Source: Acidobacteriota bacterium (GTDB taxonomy: Bacteria; Acidobacteriota; Terriglobia; Terriglobales; Acidobacteriaceae). Taken from it: 64,000 bases of DNA. Below the pieces are notes generated by a model. The model was not told the origin of the DNA and made no database searches. It saw only the letters and a list, made by a program, of their open reading frames with translations. Shown piece by piece: positions 24,234 to 33,364 of this stretch. The stretch lies in the NCBI GenBank assembly GCA_021792795.1, contig JAJYUB010000016.1, forward strand, positions 1 through 64,000. The letters run 5' to 3'. Position 1 is the first letter of the stretch. Each line of letters opens with the position of its first letter. The position numbers and the translations under genes were made by a program.

Positions 24234-25283
24234 TTACCAGCGCAGCAGCACCAGTTCTGAACAGAACCCTGGTCCGACCGCAGCCAGAATGCTATAGCTG
24301 CCGGCGGGCGGTTTGCGATTCAACATGTAATCTTCCAGCACCAGCAGCACGGAGGCAGAAGACATGTTTCCGTTATTGCGCAAACAATCCCATGACGGAG
24401 CGAAGGCTTCGCGCGGCAGTCCCAACGCCTCCGCCGATGCGTCCAGCACCTTGGGCCCTCCCGTGTGCATGATCCAGCTGCCAATGTCGCTGCGCTTCAT
24501 GCCAAACCCAGCCAGGAACTTGTCGACATCGCCAGGAAAATTCTTATGGATTGCATCCGGCACGTCGGGCGACAGAACAATTTGGAAGCCTTCTTCCGAG
24601 ATGTCCCATCCCATCAAATGTTCCGTATTGCGATAAAAACTCGACTGGTGCCCGAGAATTTCAGGCCCCTTCGCTGTAACGTTGTCGCCGGCAACAATCA
24701 CTGCTGCCGAACCATCGGCAAACAGGCCGGAGGCAATCATGTTCGCGACGGACAAATCCATCCGTTGCCAGGTCAGTGAACAAAGCTCAACCGAAAGCAG
24801 CACTGCAATCCGATCCGGGTAGGCTTGCACATAATCCGCAGCCTGTCCAATGCCAGCGGCGCCGGCAACGCAGCCCAGGCCGAAAATTGGAGTGCGCCGC
24901 ATGTCCAGCGGCAGGTCCATCACGTTGCTGAGCTTGGCGTCGAGCGAAGGAGCGGAGATCCCTGTAACGGAAACAATAATGATGGCGCCAATTTCCTCTT
25001 TCTTGCGACCTGCGCGCTCCAACGCGGTGGTAATGGCACGCTCGCCCAGCTCGACCGCTGCCTTGATCCAGCGATTGTTGGCGTCGCCCCACGTCTCAAT
25101 CGAGGCATACTCGTCAATGGGATACGCCAGGTGGCGCTTTTCTACGCATACCCGCTGATGCAGCCGCTCTAAAACGTCCGGCTTGTCGAGCTTGTCTTTC
25201 CAGTGCTGGCACAATGTTTCAAATATCTTCTGCTGGCTGTAATACCATTCCGGCATTGCGCTAGCGACACTTGCAATTCTCAT
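24234..25283 (-). CDS. Type III polyketide synthase (chalcone-synthase family)
   Basis: 349 residues, typical of bacterial type III PKS. The catalytic triad is visible: C138 in FGLGCVAGAAG, H273 in IMHTGGPKVLD and N306 in NNGNMSSASVLLVLEDY. The enzyme would extend an acyl-CoA starter with malonyl-CoA to make a pyrone, resorcinol or similar aromatic. The usual partner genes (isoprenylcysteine-type methyltransferase, FAD hydroxylase) are absent next to it. An exported protein and a class I methyltransferase lie upstream on the same strand, but a 313-bp gap separates the PKS from them. Starter and product unknown. Confidence 0.9.
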   Translation of the reverse strand: MRIASVASAMPEWYYSQQKIFETLCQHWKDKLDKPDVLERLHQRVCVEKRHLAYPIDEYASIETWGDANNRWIKAAVELGERAITTALERAGRKKEEIGAIIIVSVTGISAPSLDAKLSNVMDLPLDMRRTPIFGLGCVAGAAGIGQAADYVQAYPDRIAVLLSVELCSLTWQRMDLSVANMIASGLFADGSAAVIVAGDNVTAKGPEILGHQSSFYRNTEHLMGWDISEEGFQIVLSPDVPDAIHKNFPGDVDKFLAGFGMKRSDIGSWIMHTGGPKVLDASAEALGLPREAFAPSWDCLRNNGNMSSASVLLVLEDYMLNRKPPAGSYSILAAVGPGFCSELVLLRW

Positions 25284-25596
25284 TCGATGTACTTCTCTTT
25301 CGCTCGTTTCTTATTCCTTGAAGAGTGGCTCCTATTGAGACTATCAGCACGATGGTTCGCTGGCCACGGGTTCATGGTCATCGTTCGAGATGATCAAGTC
25401 GCAGTCGAAGCCGTAGATGGCAGCCGAATCGTGGCGTATAAATCTGCCGAAACGCGGACCGACCCGACAGACTGGAATCCTATTCTTAAGACCAATTACG
25501 ATTGTCTATTATTTCCCGCTGGATTGCACACATGTTTGCAGCCTCCGTTCCGCCGCGTCGCATTGCCGCAGATGGATTCGGGCTTTTTCGTCATGA
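25284..25596. other. Intergenic region upstream of the type III PKS
   Basis: No gene with recognisable features was seen on either strand in these 313 bp. It should contain the PKS promoter (minus strand). An AT-richer patch lies near 25490-25510, but no convincing -35/-10 pair was found. Confidence 0.3.
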
Positions 25597-26598
25597 TTAC
25601 GGTTGGACCGGACGGGAAGACCCATGAATCTCTCTTTCATCGGCCATGTAGACGAGCAAGCCCTTGTTTGCCAGCGATTTCGAGTAACCCTCGACAAGTT
25701 GCCGATAATAATCGTCGGCGGAAAACTCGAACGATTTCTTGCTTTCAGGCTTCAGCGGCACCAGTTCAAGATCCACCGGACTCATGGTGAGCAGTGCAAA
25801 CTTCATTGTGCCTCCACGAAAATAAATGTAGCTCTCCGCTCTAGTCGGCGGGTTTTCGGCCGCGGATTGTCTGTCGCCATCATGCTGTTTGCCGTTGCCA
25901 AACACCAGATTCAACTCACTGCCGGAAATGTTGACATCGTGCAAATACCCGTGGACATGCGGCGAGGGGAACATCTGGTCGATCGGAAAGACGATGTCGT
26001 TGCCGACAATCTGGAAAGATTGCTGCCGTTCCGGCTGGGCCACCCTGGAAATCTTAATGCCCAGCACATCCAGTAGATCTTGATGAATCACTCCAGCCAC
26101 TGTCATATTCGTCATATGCATTCGCATATTGCCATCCGGGGTCGCGTGCAGCGTGGCCGTCGCGGAAAATGGCACATCCACCACTTTATAAAAATCGCCT
26201 TTCACCTGAATCGACTGGTCTGGATTGAAGGTAAAACCCAGATTTTTCAGGGGGGTCTTCGCGCGCGGCAAAATGAAACCGTTTGCCAGTGCCGTCAGGT
26301 CCGCCGACGAAATGCTGGTGGTCGCCGTCTGCATGTTTAACGAGAAAGAGTTTTTATCGTCGAGCGAAACTATCGCGTTTCTTCGCGAGGGCGTGACAAC
26401 CCCATCGAGGCAGGCGATCTGCAACACCACGTTGTCCATGACGCGAAACAGGACATTGTGCATGTGGATATGGATGACGCGATCATGCACCGATGAGCGA
26501 ACGGCGCCGTGCGAATGACTCGATGCGTCGCCGGCCGTCGTCGCAAAAGCCAGGATGTACAGGAAAAGCGGCACCCCCCTAAATATTCTGGGTTTCAA
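25597..26598 (-). CDS. Exported hypothetical protein
   Basis: 333 residues with an N-terminal signal peptide (GVPLFLYILAFATTAGDASS) and a His-rich segment after it (HSHGAVRSSVHDRVIHIHMH). The middle alternates beta-strand-like segments (VKGDFYKVVDVPFSATATLHATPDG, LLDVLGIKI), somewhat like the lipid-binding LmeA/DUF2993 fold. That likeness is weak, and I do not claim it. It lies upstream of, and co-oriented with, the type III PKS. Function unknown. Confidence 0.55.
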   Translation of the reverse strand: MKPRIFRGVPLFLYILAFATTAGDASSHSHGAVRSSVHDRVIHIHMHNVLFRVMDNVVLQIACLDGVVTPSRRNAIVSLDDKNSFSLNMQTATTSISSADLTALANGFILPRAKTPLKNLGFTFNPDQSIQVKGDFYKVVDVPFSATATLHATPDGNMRMHMTNMTVAGVIHQDLLDVLGIKISRVAQPERQQSFQIVGNDIVFPIDQMFPSPHVHGYLHDVNISGSELNLVFGNGKQHDGDRQSAAENPPTRAESYIYFRGGTMKFALLTMSPVDLELVPLKPESKKSFEFSADDYYRQLVEGYSKSLANKGLLVYMADEREIHGSSRPVQP

Positions 26599-26729
26599 GC
26601 GCGTGGGCCCTCCGCGACTGTGACTCCGGCGATCAATTGTCTGGATAAGCTATCCACGATGAAGTAGGATGCGGATTGGCCGGCGGACGGCGGACGAAGC
26701 CATCGCCGGAAGGGTCCGATTGTCTTGAT

Positions 26730-27371
26730 TTATTGGCGTCCGGCGCGCTTCTGCGCAACCACCAGGCCACGAGGAGTGGGCAGCAGAACGACCGAGAGCA
26801 GGCCCTCCGCTTCCATTTTCAGCGCGGCTTCGCGAACGATCTTCAAATGAGAACTGGCATCGTGCATCAGAATAATGCCGTGCGGCTTGATCTGCGGCAG
26901 AAATCGCTTGACTTCCTGCTCCCGTATGGGCAGATCGCTGTCGCTGAAAAGCAGATCGATGCCGCCGTCCACCTGCATTTCCAGACTGGATTCATTGCGG
27001 AGGTCAATCCATTCCGCAAGGCCGGAACTGGCGACGTTTTCCCGCGCCTTGGCATAGACAACCGGGTCAAACTCGCAACTCACGATCCTGCCAAAACCAT
27101 TGCGCTTCAACCCTTCCGCAATCCAGAGCGTGCTGATCCCGAGAAAGGAGCCGGTCTCGACCACGAGATTTGGCTTGGTGGTCGTGATCAGGGTTCGGAG
27201 AAATTCCAGCACCTCCGCCTCGGCCGTCATCGAGTCGTACATGCTCCAATGTTCGGGGTGGGGGCATTCGGCGGTCGGGCGGTGATACTCCGGCAGCAGA
27301 GCGCCCTTGGCGAGCTCCGCCTGCCGCATGACTTTATGTTCCTGCTTCAGTTCTTTCTTGAAAAACCGCAT
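26730..27371 (-). CDS. Class I SAM-dependent methyltransferase
   Basis: 213 residues. The SAM-binding motif I is LVVETGSFLGISTLWIAEGL (residues about 70-90), followed by the acidic end of strand 2 (IVSCEFDP) and the DLLFSDSD and ILMHDASSH segments. The pattern resembles the O-methyltransferase/CmcI-type group. The substrate is unknown. It sits between an exported protein and rpmB on the same strand, 46 bp after rpmB. Confidence 0.75.
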   Translation of the reverse strand: MRFFKKELKQEHKVMRQAELAKGALLPEYHRPTAECPHPEHWSMYDSMTAEAEVLEFLRTLITTTKPNLVVETGSFLGISTLWIAEGLKRNGFGRIVSCEFDPVVYAKARENVASSGLAEWIDLRNESSLEMQVDGGIDLLFSDSDLPIREQEVKRFLPQIKPHGIILMHDASSHLKIVREAALKMEAEGLLSVVLLPTPRGLVVAQKRAGRQ

Positions 27372-27416
27372 AAAGGAAGGATTTTTGGACGGCGGAAGAT
27401 ACAGCCTGGCGGAGAC

Positions 27417-27605
27417 TTACGCCTTGACGACTTTGCCGGACTTGATGCAGCCGGTGCAGACGCGGATACGCTTGTTCGCGGTATTCACCTTCGCCTTGAC
27501 GGTCTGGAGATTGACATTCCAGCGGCGACGGGTCACGTTGTGCGCGTGGGAAACGTTGTTGCCGAACTGCGGCTTCTTCCCGCAAATTTCACATATCTGT
27601 GCCAT
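27417..27605 (-). CDS. rpmB: 50S ribosomal protein L28
   Basis: 62 residues starting MAQICEICGKKPQFGNNVSHAHN, the L28 signature, with a conserved NVTRRRWNVNLQ segment. Two CXXC pairs (C5/C8 and C50/C53) mark it as the zinc-binding form of L28. The start ATG at 27605 gives the usual length; the frame extends further upstream but without homology. Component of the large ribosomal subunit. Confidence 0.95.
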   Translation of the reverse strand: MAQICEICGKKPQFGNNVSHAHNVTRRRWNVNLQTVKAKVNTANKRIRVCTGCIKSGKVVKA

Positions 27606-27900
27606 GATCTGTATCCTGTATCCTGCAAATGTGGATGTGTCTTTAGGAATTGCGCCCCGCAGCACGCCGCATCGGAATGTCCGACACGCCAGGAGTTTTC
27701 TGTTTGCAGAAAATCCCCTTCGACCCAAGGTATAAGTGTACAGAAAACATGGCCCGTGGGCAATCTCGACATGTCACAGCGCGGCAACGCTGGATCCGGA
27801 GGCCATGAAGTTTCTCGCTTCGATCTTTGCAACACTACTGTAAGAATTGCTCCCTGTGAAGACCCAGAATTCTTCCCAATCCGGTCCACCGAAAAGCCAA
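27606..27900. other. Divergent region between rpmB and the glycosyltransferase
   Basis: 295 bp without a credible gene. It should carry promoters for both flanking genes. No clear -35/-10 pair or operator was recognised. Confidence 0.3.
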
Positions 27901-29253
27901 ATGTGCGCTGTTCCGGCTCCATCTCAATCGACCCACTTTCGATCGACATGGACAGTGTTCTGGGTCGCGTTTCTGGTGCGCGTGTTGTACATGACGCTGG
28001 CCCACACCTATCACTTCCGGACAGATGGCGACCACTTTCAGTTCGGTTGGGAAATGGGCCGCGTCGCCAGGGCGCTGGCGACCGGCCACGGATACGCGGA
28101 CCCATTCATCGGCCACACCGGACCCACCACCTGGGTCCCTCCGTTGTACCCGCTGCTGCTCGCAGGAATATTCAAGATCTTCGGCGTCTACACGCTGCGT
28201 TCGGCCTGGGTCGTCTTAGCCGTCAACAGCTTCTTCTCCGCTCTTACCACGCTCACCATCTATGAAATTGCCGCCCGCTGCTTCAACCGCCGCGTCGCTG
28301 TGTGGTCGGCGTGGATCTGGGCCCTGTATCCGGCGGCCATGCAATATGCGGTCCGCTGGGTCTGGGAGATGACGCTGAGCACTTGGCTGCTGACCGTGAT
28401 TCTGGTGCTCGCCCTGCGCATGCGTCGCATTGGGGAGACCTCAGCCGATACCGCCGAGGCGGATGCGGGTTCTAGAGACGACGGTCGCACCCTGCAACGC
28501 TGGTTGATCTTCGGCCTTCTTTGGGGAATCCTGGGTCTCAGCAATCCTTCCCTGCTGCTGTATCTGCCAGCGTGCGGGCTGTGGGTGCTGTATGGAACAC
28601 ATCATCTTCGAAAACAGGTCGGATTCGCAGTGCTGGCGGCGCTCGCGTTTATTCTTTGCATTTCCCCATGGATCGTTCGCAACGCTTTGGTCTTCCACAA
28701 ATTTATTCCCATGCGCGCCAACTTCGGGGCGGAGATGTATCTGGGCAATGGCCCCGGCGCCATGGGTTTCCTGATGGAATACAACCACCCCTATGAGGCC
28801 CCGGACCAGCTTCGCCTCTACAAAGAAATGGGCGAAGTGGCCTATGCTCAGATGCGCGGCCGGCTGGCTTGGAAATATGTTGAGGGCGATCCAAGTCTGT
28901 TTCTGCGCAATTCTCTCAAACGGCTCTATTTTTTCTGGATCAGTGTTCCCCACCCTACTGGGGACAAATGGTACATCGAGCCTTTCCGGGTCGCCAATTT
29001 TGCCGTCGCCAGCATTGCCGGACTTTTCGGTCTTGCCTTGGCGTTGAAGCGCCGCAAGCCGGCTGTATGGTTGTTTGCGTGGGCCTTTTTGCTGGTCCCG
29101 CCGATCTACTATTTCGTCACCGTTCACGCCAGGTTCCGCGATCCGCTGGAGCCTCTGATTGCAATTTTGGCGGTCTACCTATTTCAATCCGCGGAAAGGC
29201 GCTGGCCGCAGTGGCTTCACACCGACAGAACGGTTGACGCACCCCGGCCCTAA
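27901..29253 (+). CDS. GT39/ArnT-like membrane glycosyltransferase
   Basis: About 450 residues, polytopic (around ten helices). The N-terminal loop HTYHFRTDGDHFQFGWEMGR has the acidic pair expected in GT-C enzymes of the ArnT/PMT type, followed by TGHGYADPF and a PPLYPLLLAGIFKIFG helix. Such enzymes move a sugar from a polyprenyl-phosphate donor in the inner membrane. I chose the ATG at 27901; a GTG at 27856 and a TTG at 27847 are possible alternatives. Acceptor unknown. Confidence 0.75.
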   Translation: MCAVPAPSQSTHFRSTWTVFWVAFLVRVLYMTLAHTYHFRTDGDHFQFGWEMGRVARALATGHGYADPFIGHTGPTTWVPPLYPLLLAGIFKIFGVYTLRSAWVVLAVNSFFSALTTLTIYEIAARCFNRRVAVWSAWIWALYPAAMQYAVRWVWEMTLSTWLLTVILVLALRMRRIGETSADTAEADAGSRDDGRTLQRWLIFGLLWGILGLSNPSLLLYLPACGLWVLYGTHHLRKQVGFAVLAALAFILCISPWIVRNALVFHKFIPMRANFGAEMYLGNGPGAMGFLMEYNHPYEAPDQLRLYKEMGEVAYAQMRGRLAWKYVEGDPSLFLRNSLKRLYFFWISVPHPTGDKWYIEPFRVANFAVASIAGLFGLALALKRRKPAVWLFAWAFLLVPPIYYFVTVHARFRDPLEPLIAILAVYLFQSAERRWPQWLHTDRTVDAPRP

Positions 29254-29275
29254 CCAGTATCCTTAATTGGTTAGG
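29249..29275 (+). terminator. Possible terminator at the end of the glycosyltransferase gene
   Basis: CCTAACCA and TGGTTAGG, a perfect 8-bp inverted repeat with an 11-nt loop, overlaps the stop codon. There is no strong U run after it, so it may instead stabilise the 3' end. Confidence 0.35.
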
Positions 29276-29416
29276 CGATTCGCTTCGCGCATGCGTTCTG
29301 CAATGCGCTGGATGGATCCAGATTTCCGCAGCATCCACTGCGGCCCAAGGGACAAATGTTCCGCCTGAAATTTTTGGCGCCCGGCGCAAGCTAGAGGGTG
29401 CGGAGGAGTTCGAGTT

Positions 29417-29752
29417 ATGTACGCAATTATTCGCACCGGCGGGAAGCAGTACCGTGTCGCGCCCGGGGACGTACTGCGGGTGGAAAAGCTGGCGCAGGCC
29501 GAAGGCAACATCGAATTCACTGAGGTGCTGGCCGCCTCCACAGATGGCCAGGATGGCGCCGGTTTGGCCAAGCCAAACTCCGCCAAGGTGCTGGCGTCGG
29601 TGGTCAACGAAGGACGCGCGAAGAAGATATTGGTCTTCCACTTCAAGCGGAAAAAGCAATACAAAAAAATGCAGGGGCACCGCCAGTCCTACACCGAAAT
29701 CAAGATCCACGAGATTCAGGTCGACGGGCAAACTTTTACCGCCGCCAGTTAA
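29417..29752 (+). CDS. rplU: 50S ribosomal protein L21
   Basis: 111 residues beginning MYAIIRTGGKQYRVAPGDVL, the L21 signature, with the conserved KKILVFHFKRKKQYKKMQGHRQ region in the C-terminal half. A GGAGGA lies 8 nt before the ATG. It is followed by rpmA 82 bp downstream, the conserved rplU-rpmA order. The GTPase gene obg, often next in line, is not here. Confidence 0.97.
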   Translation: MYAIIRTGGKQYRVAPGDVLRVEKLAQAEGNIEFTEVLAASTDGQDGAGLAKPNSAKVLASVVNEGRAKKILVFHFKRKKQYKKMQGHRQSYTEIKIHEIQVDGQTFTAAS

Positions 29753-29770
29753 ACGCTAAGCGCCTCGGCA

Positions 29771-29790
29771 GTCCGATTTTCACATCGGAC
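29771..29790 (+). other. Perfect hairpin between rplU and rpmA
   Basis: GTCCGAT, loop TTTCAC, ATCGGAC: a 7-bp perfect stem in the rplU-rpmA gap. It could be a processing or attenuation structure. There is no U run, so a full terminator is unlikely. Confidence 0.4.
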
Positions 29791-29834
29791 GGAAACAAGA
29801 TTGAACTTCAAGAACTGTATCCAAGGATGGAACG

Positions 29835-30101
29835 ATGGCACATAAAAAAGGATTGGGCAGTTCCCGGAACGGGCGCGATTCAAATTCGCAGCGGCTGGGA
29901 GTGAAACGGTTTGGCGGTGAGGTTGTCACCGGCGGTTCGATCATCGTGCGCCAGCGGGGCACCCGCCTGAAGCCGGGCCTGAACGTGGGTCTGGGCAGCG
30001 ACGACACGCTCTATGCCAAGATCGACGGACGCGTGCGCTTTGTGGACCGCGGACGTACCGGGCGCTTTGTCGCCGTCGACCCGATTCCTGCCGAGGCATA
30101 A
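29835..30101 (+). CDS. rpmA: 50S ribosomal protein L27
   Basis: 88 residues starting [20 protein letters not shown], the classic L27 N-terminus, whose tail reaches the peptidyl-transferase centre. [18 protein letters not shown] follows. There is no N-terminal extension of the cleaved Firmicutes type. It follows rplU and is then convergent with the cus operon. Confidence 0.97.
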   Translation: MAHKKGLGSSRNGRDSNSQRLGVKRFGGEVVTGGSIIVRQRGTRLKPGLNVGLGSDDTLYAKIDGRVRFVDRGRTGRFVAVDPIPAEA

Positions 30102-30209
30102 ACCCGCGGTCGTTTGAAGATGCGCCGCCATTCCGAGCGCAGCTATATGCCCGTCATTCTGGTCCCACAACTCGATAAAGTGCGGCCATGAGACGCGATT
30201 CGGCGTGGG

Positions 30210-33200
30210 TCACCGGTCTGGGTTTGCAGTGGACCGGCTTTGGCGCAATTCCCTGCGCTTGATGAGCAGAAAAAACACAGGAACAAGAATCAGCACATGG
30301 ATGGTGGATGTAATCATTCCACCGACGATCGGGGCGGCGATGGGTTTCATCGCGTCTGAGCCGATGCCGGTTTCCCAGAGGATCGGCGTCAGGCTCAGGA
30401 TGACCGCCGTCACTGTCATCAACTTGGGCCGCAGGCGCTGCACCGCGCCGTCAATGACGGCCTGCTCCAGATCGGCTTCATTCATCGGCGAATCCTGGGC
30501 GAGACGGCTCTGGAATGCCTCATCCAGGTACACCACCATCACCACGCCGGTTTCGACCGCGATGCCGAACAGCGCGATGTAGCCCACCGCAACGGCAACG
30601 CTGAAGTTGTAGTGAAGTATCCATTGCAGCAGCAGTCCTCCGGTCATGGCGTAGATCGTGGGAAAGATAAGCACCAGCGCTTCCGTCACGGAATGAAAGA
30701 CCATGTACAACAGCATGAAGATCGCGAAAAAGACGATCGGCAGGATGAGTTTCAGGCGCTGTTTTGCCTCTAGCTCAAACTGATACTCGCCCGACCATTG
30801 GAAGGTGTAGTTCGCGGGCAATTTGAGTTTGTCGTGAATCTGCTTATCGGCCTGCGCAACGAACCCGCCGTAATTCGCGGTATTCAGGTCGATATAGATG
30901 TAACCGGTCAGCGCGCCATCTTCATCGCGGACCATCGCCGGGCCTTTGGAGAATGAAATCTTCGCTACCTGTCCAAGAGGAATCTGCGCGCCTGACGGCG
31001 TACCGATTAGAACTCCTCGCATCCGCTCGATGCTGTCTCGGAAACCTTGTTGATAGCGGACGTTGATCGGAAAGCGCTCCCGCCCCTGGATGTTCTCGGC
31101 GATGTCCTGGCCGCCGATTCCAGAGGACACTGCTGTCTGGACATCCGCGATGGTCAGTCCGTAACGCGCAGCTTCCTCTCGATTGACCGCGACGTTGACA
31201 TAAAAGCCCTCCGCCACCTTTTCGGCAAAAATAGAACTGACCTGCGGCATGCTCGCAAGGACAGTCTGAATCTGCGACGCAAGTTGCTGGATGCCGTCTA
31301 CAGTGGTCCCCTGCACCTTGATGCCGAGTGGCGTTTTAATGCCGGTCAGCTCCATGTCCAGCCGGTTTTCCACCGGCATGGTCCAGGTATTCGACAACCC
31401 GGGAAACTGGAGCTTGGCATCCATTGTCTGGATAAGCTTTTCGTAGGTCATGCCTGCCGGCCATTGACTGCGCGGTTTCAGCATCAACGTAGTATCGAAC
31501 ATATCCAAAGGCGCATTGTCTGTTGCGCTGTCCGAGCGTCCTACGGCGCCGAAGACGCTCTCAATCTCAGGGAAAGTTCGCAGGATTTTGTCTTGCTCCT
31601 GCAGCAGCACTGTGGCTTGGCCAATGGAAAGTCCCGGTAGCGCTGTCGGCATATACAATGTCGAGCCTTCAAACAGCGACGGCATGAACTGGCTGCCCAG
31701 GCGAAAAGCGAGCGGAAGCGTGAGCAGCAGAAAAAGTAGATTCACCGCAATCGTGAGCTTGCGATGGCGCAGGCAGAAACGGAGAATTGGCCGGTAAATG
31801 GCCTGCGTAACACGCGAGATAGGATTGGCGCTTTCCGGACGCAACCGGCCACGGATCAGCATCACCATCAGCACCGGAACCAGAGTGATGGCAAGGATGG
31901 AGGAGCAGGCTTCGGAGAGCGTCTTGCTCCACGCCAGTGGGCGGAACATCCGTCCCGACTGCGCCTGGAGCATAAAGACCGGCAAGAAGGACACGATGAT
32001 AATCAGCAGCGAGAAGAACAACGCCGGACCGACCTGCTTGGCGGCTTTGATCAAAACGGTGCGGCGTTCCGGCTCCGTAAGTGGAGTTTTGCTGTCCTGC
32101 TGCCGCTCCGACAGATGGCGATAGCCATTTTCGACCATCACAATCGACGCATCGACAAGGACCCCGATGGCGAGTGCCAGGCCGCCCAGCGACATGATGT
32201 TCGACGTGACGCCGAGAAAGTAAATCGGAAGGAACGATACCAGGACTGCAATGGGCAACGCGATGATGGCGATGAGCGCCGAGCGAAAGTGGAACAGAAA
32301 AACAACGATGATCAGGCTGACAATGGCGGCTTCTTCCAGTAGGTCGCGCTGCAGCGTTTTGATCGATGCTTCGATCAGGCCGGAGCGGTCGTAGCCGGAC
32401 ATGATTTCGACCCCCGGAGGAAGCGAAGGCGCGATCTCACGCAGTTTTTTCTTGACGCCTTCAATTACCTTCAAAGCGTTCTCGCCCTGGCGCATGACAA
32501 TGATGCCGCCGACGGTCTGGCCATCGCCATTCCATTCGGCAACGCCTTCGCGAATATCTGGGCCATACGAGACGGTGCCGACATCGCGCACCAGCACGGG
32601 CGTCCCATTCTTGCTGCCAACCGCGACCAACCGCAGGTCGTCGAGCGAGTGAAGATAGCCAAGCCCGCGGACCATGTACTCCGCGCCGCTTTGGTCGAGT
32701 ACCCGTCCGCCGACTTCGTTTGTGCTCTGCTTGACTTTGTCGATCACGGTGGACAAAGGGATTCCATAGGCCAGCAGCTTATTGGGATCGAGTTGCACCT
32801 GATACTGGCGCACGTAGCCGCCGATGGTGGCGACCTCAGCCACTCCGGGCACGGTTTCCAACTCATAGCGCAAATGCCAGTCTTGTAGAGTGCGCAGGTC
32901 GGCTAGATTTAGATTGTGACTCTTGTCGACGATTGCGTATTCATAGACCCAGCCTGCGCCGGTGGCATCGGGCCCAATTACCGGATGAACGTTCGCCGGG
33001 ATCTGACCGCTGATCTGCTGCAGGTATTCAAGGACTCGCGACCGTGCCCAGTAAAGGTCCGTGCCATCTTTGAAGACGATATAAACGTAGGAATCGCCGA
33101 ACATGGTCTGCGCGCGAACGGCTTTCACGCGTGGTGCAGAGAGAAAGGCGGTGACGATGGGATAGGTGACCTGATCTTCGATGACATCCGGTGGTTCTCC

Positions 33201-33362
33201 GCTCCAACTCGTATGGACAATCACCTGCACATCCGAGATGTCCGGCAATGCATCGAGAGGCAGATGTTTCAGCGACCAGATACCAGCCAGTGTCAGGAAA
33301 AGCACCGCAGTGAAGACGAGGAAGCGGTTGCGGGCGCAGAGTTCAATGATTTTTGAAATCAC
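30210..33362 (-). CDS. cusA: Copper/silver efflux RND pump CusA
   Basis: A 1050-residue inner-membrane RND exporter for Cu(I)/Ag(I). The three periplasmic copper ligands of E. coli CusA are all present: M571 (LYMPTALPG), M621 (DMFDTTLML) and M670 (RLDMELTGIKTP), two residues off the E. coli numbering. The proton-relay Asp in helix 4 is D404 (VLVDASIVMVEN). It is the last gene of the minus-strand cus operon, starting 2 nt after the cusB stop. It is clearly a different clade from the pump at 355-3450. Confidence 0.92.
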   Translation of the reverse strand: MISKIIELCARNRFLVFTAVLFLTLAGIWSLKHLPLDALPDISDVQVIVHTSWSGEPPDVIEDQVTYPIVTAFLSAPRVKAVRAQTMFGDSYVYIVFKDGTDLYWARSRVLEYLQQISGQIPANVHPVIGPDATGAGWVYEYAIVDKSHNLNLADLRTLQDWHLRYELETVPGVAEVATIGGYVRQYQVQLDPNKLLAYGIPLSTVIDKVKQSTNEVGGRVLDQSGAEYMVRGLGYLHSLDDLRLVAVGSKNGTPVLVRDVGTVSYGPDIREGVAEWNGDGQTVGGIIVMRQGENALKVIEGVKKKLREIAPSLPPGVEIMSGYDRSGLIEASIKTLQRDLLEEAAIVSLIIVVFLFHFRSALIAIIALPIAVLVSFLPIYFLGVTSNIMSLGGLALAIGVLVDASIVMVENGYRHLSERQQDSKTPLTEPERRTVLIKAAKQVGPALFFSLLIIIVSFLPVFMLQAQSGRMFRPLAWSKTLSEACSSILAITLVPVLMVMLIRGRLRPESANPISRVTQAIYRPILRFCLRHRKLTIAVNLLFLLLTLPLAFRLGSQFMPSLFEGSTLYMPTALPGLSIGQATVLLQEQDKILRTFPEIESVFGAVGRSDSATDNAPLDMFDTTLMLKPRSQWPAGMTYEKLIQTMDAKLQFPGLSNTWTMPVENRLDMELTGIKTPLGIKVQGTTVDGIQQLASQIQTVLASMPQVSSIFAEKVAEGFYVNVAVNREEAARYGLTIADVQTAVSSGIGGQDIAENIQGRERFPINVRYQQGFRDSIERMRGVLIGTPSGAQIPLGQVAKISFSKGPAMVRDEDGALTGYIYIDLNTANYGGFVAQADKQIHDKLKLPANYTFQWSGEYQFELEAKQRLKLILPIVFFAIFMLLYMVFHSVTEALVLIFPTIYAMTGGLLLQWILHYNFSVAVAVGYIALFGIAVETGVVMVVYLDEAFQSRLAQDSPMNEADLEQAVIDGAVQRLRPKLMTVTAVILSLTPILWETGIGSDAMKPIAAPIVGGMITSTIHVLILVPVFFLLIKRRELRQSRSTANPDR

Positions 33363-33364
33363 GG

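Noticed and set aside
25375-25790. Plus-strand frame in the PKS upstream gap (MVIVRDDQVAVEAV...)
   Set aside because: It runs into the antisense of the exported protein and shows no start signal or family pattern.
26676-28265. Plus-strand 529-codon frame across the methyltransferase, rpmB and the glycosyltransferase start
   Set aside because: It runs opposite rpmB and the methyltransferase and out of frame with the glycosyltransferase, with no protein-like pattern.
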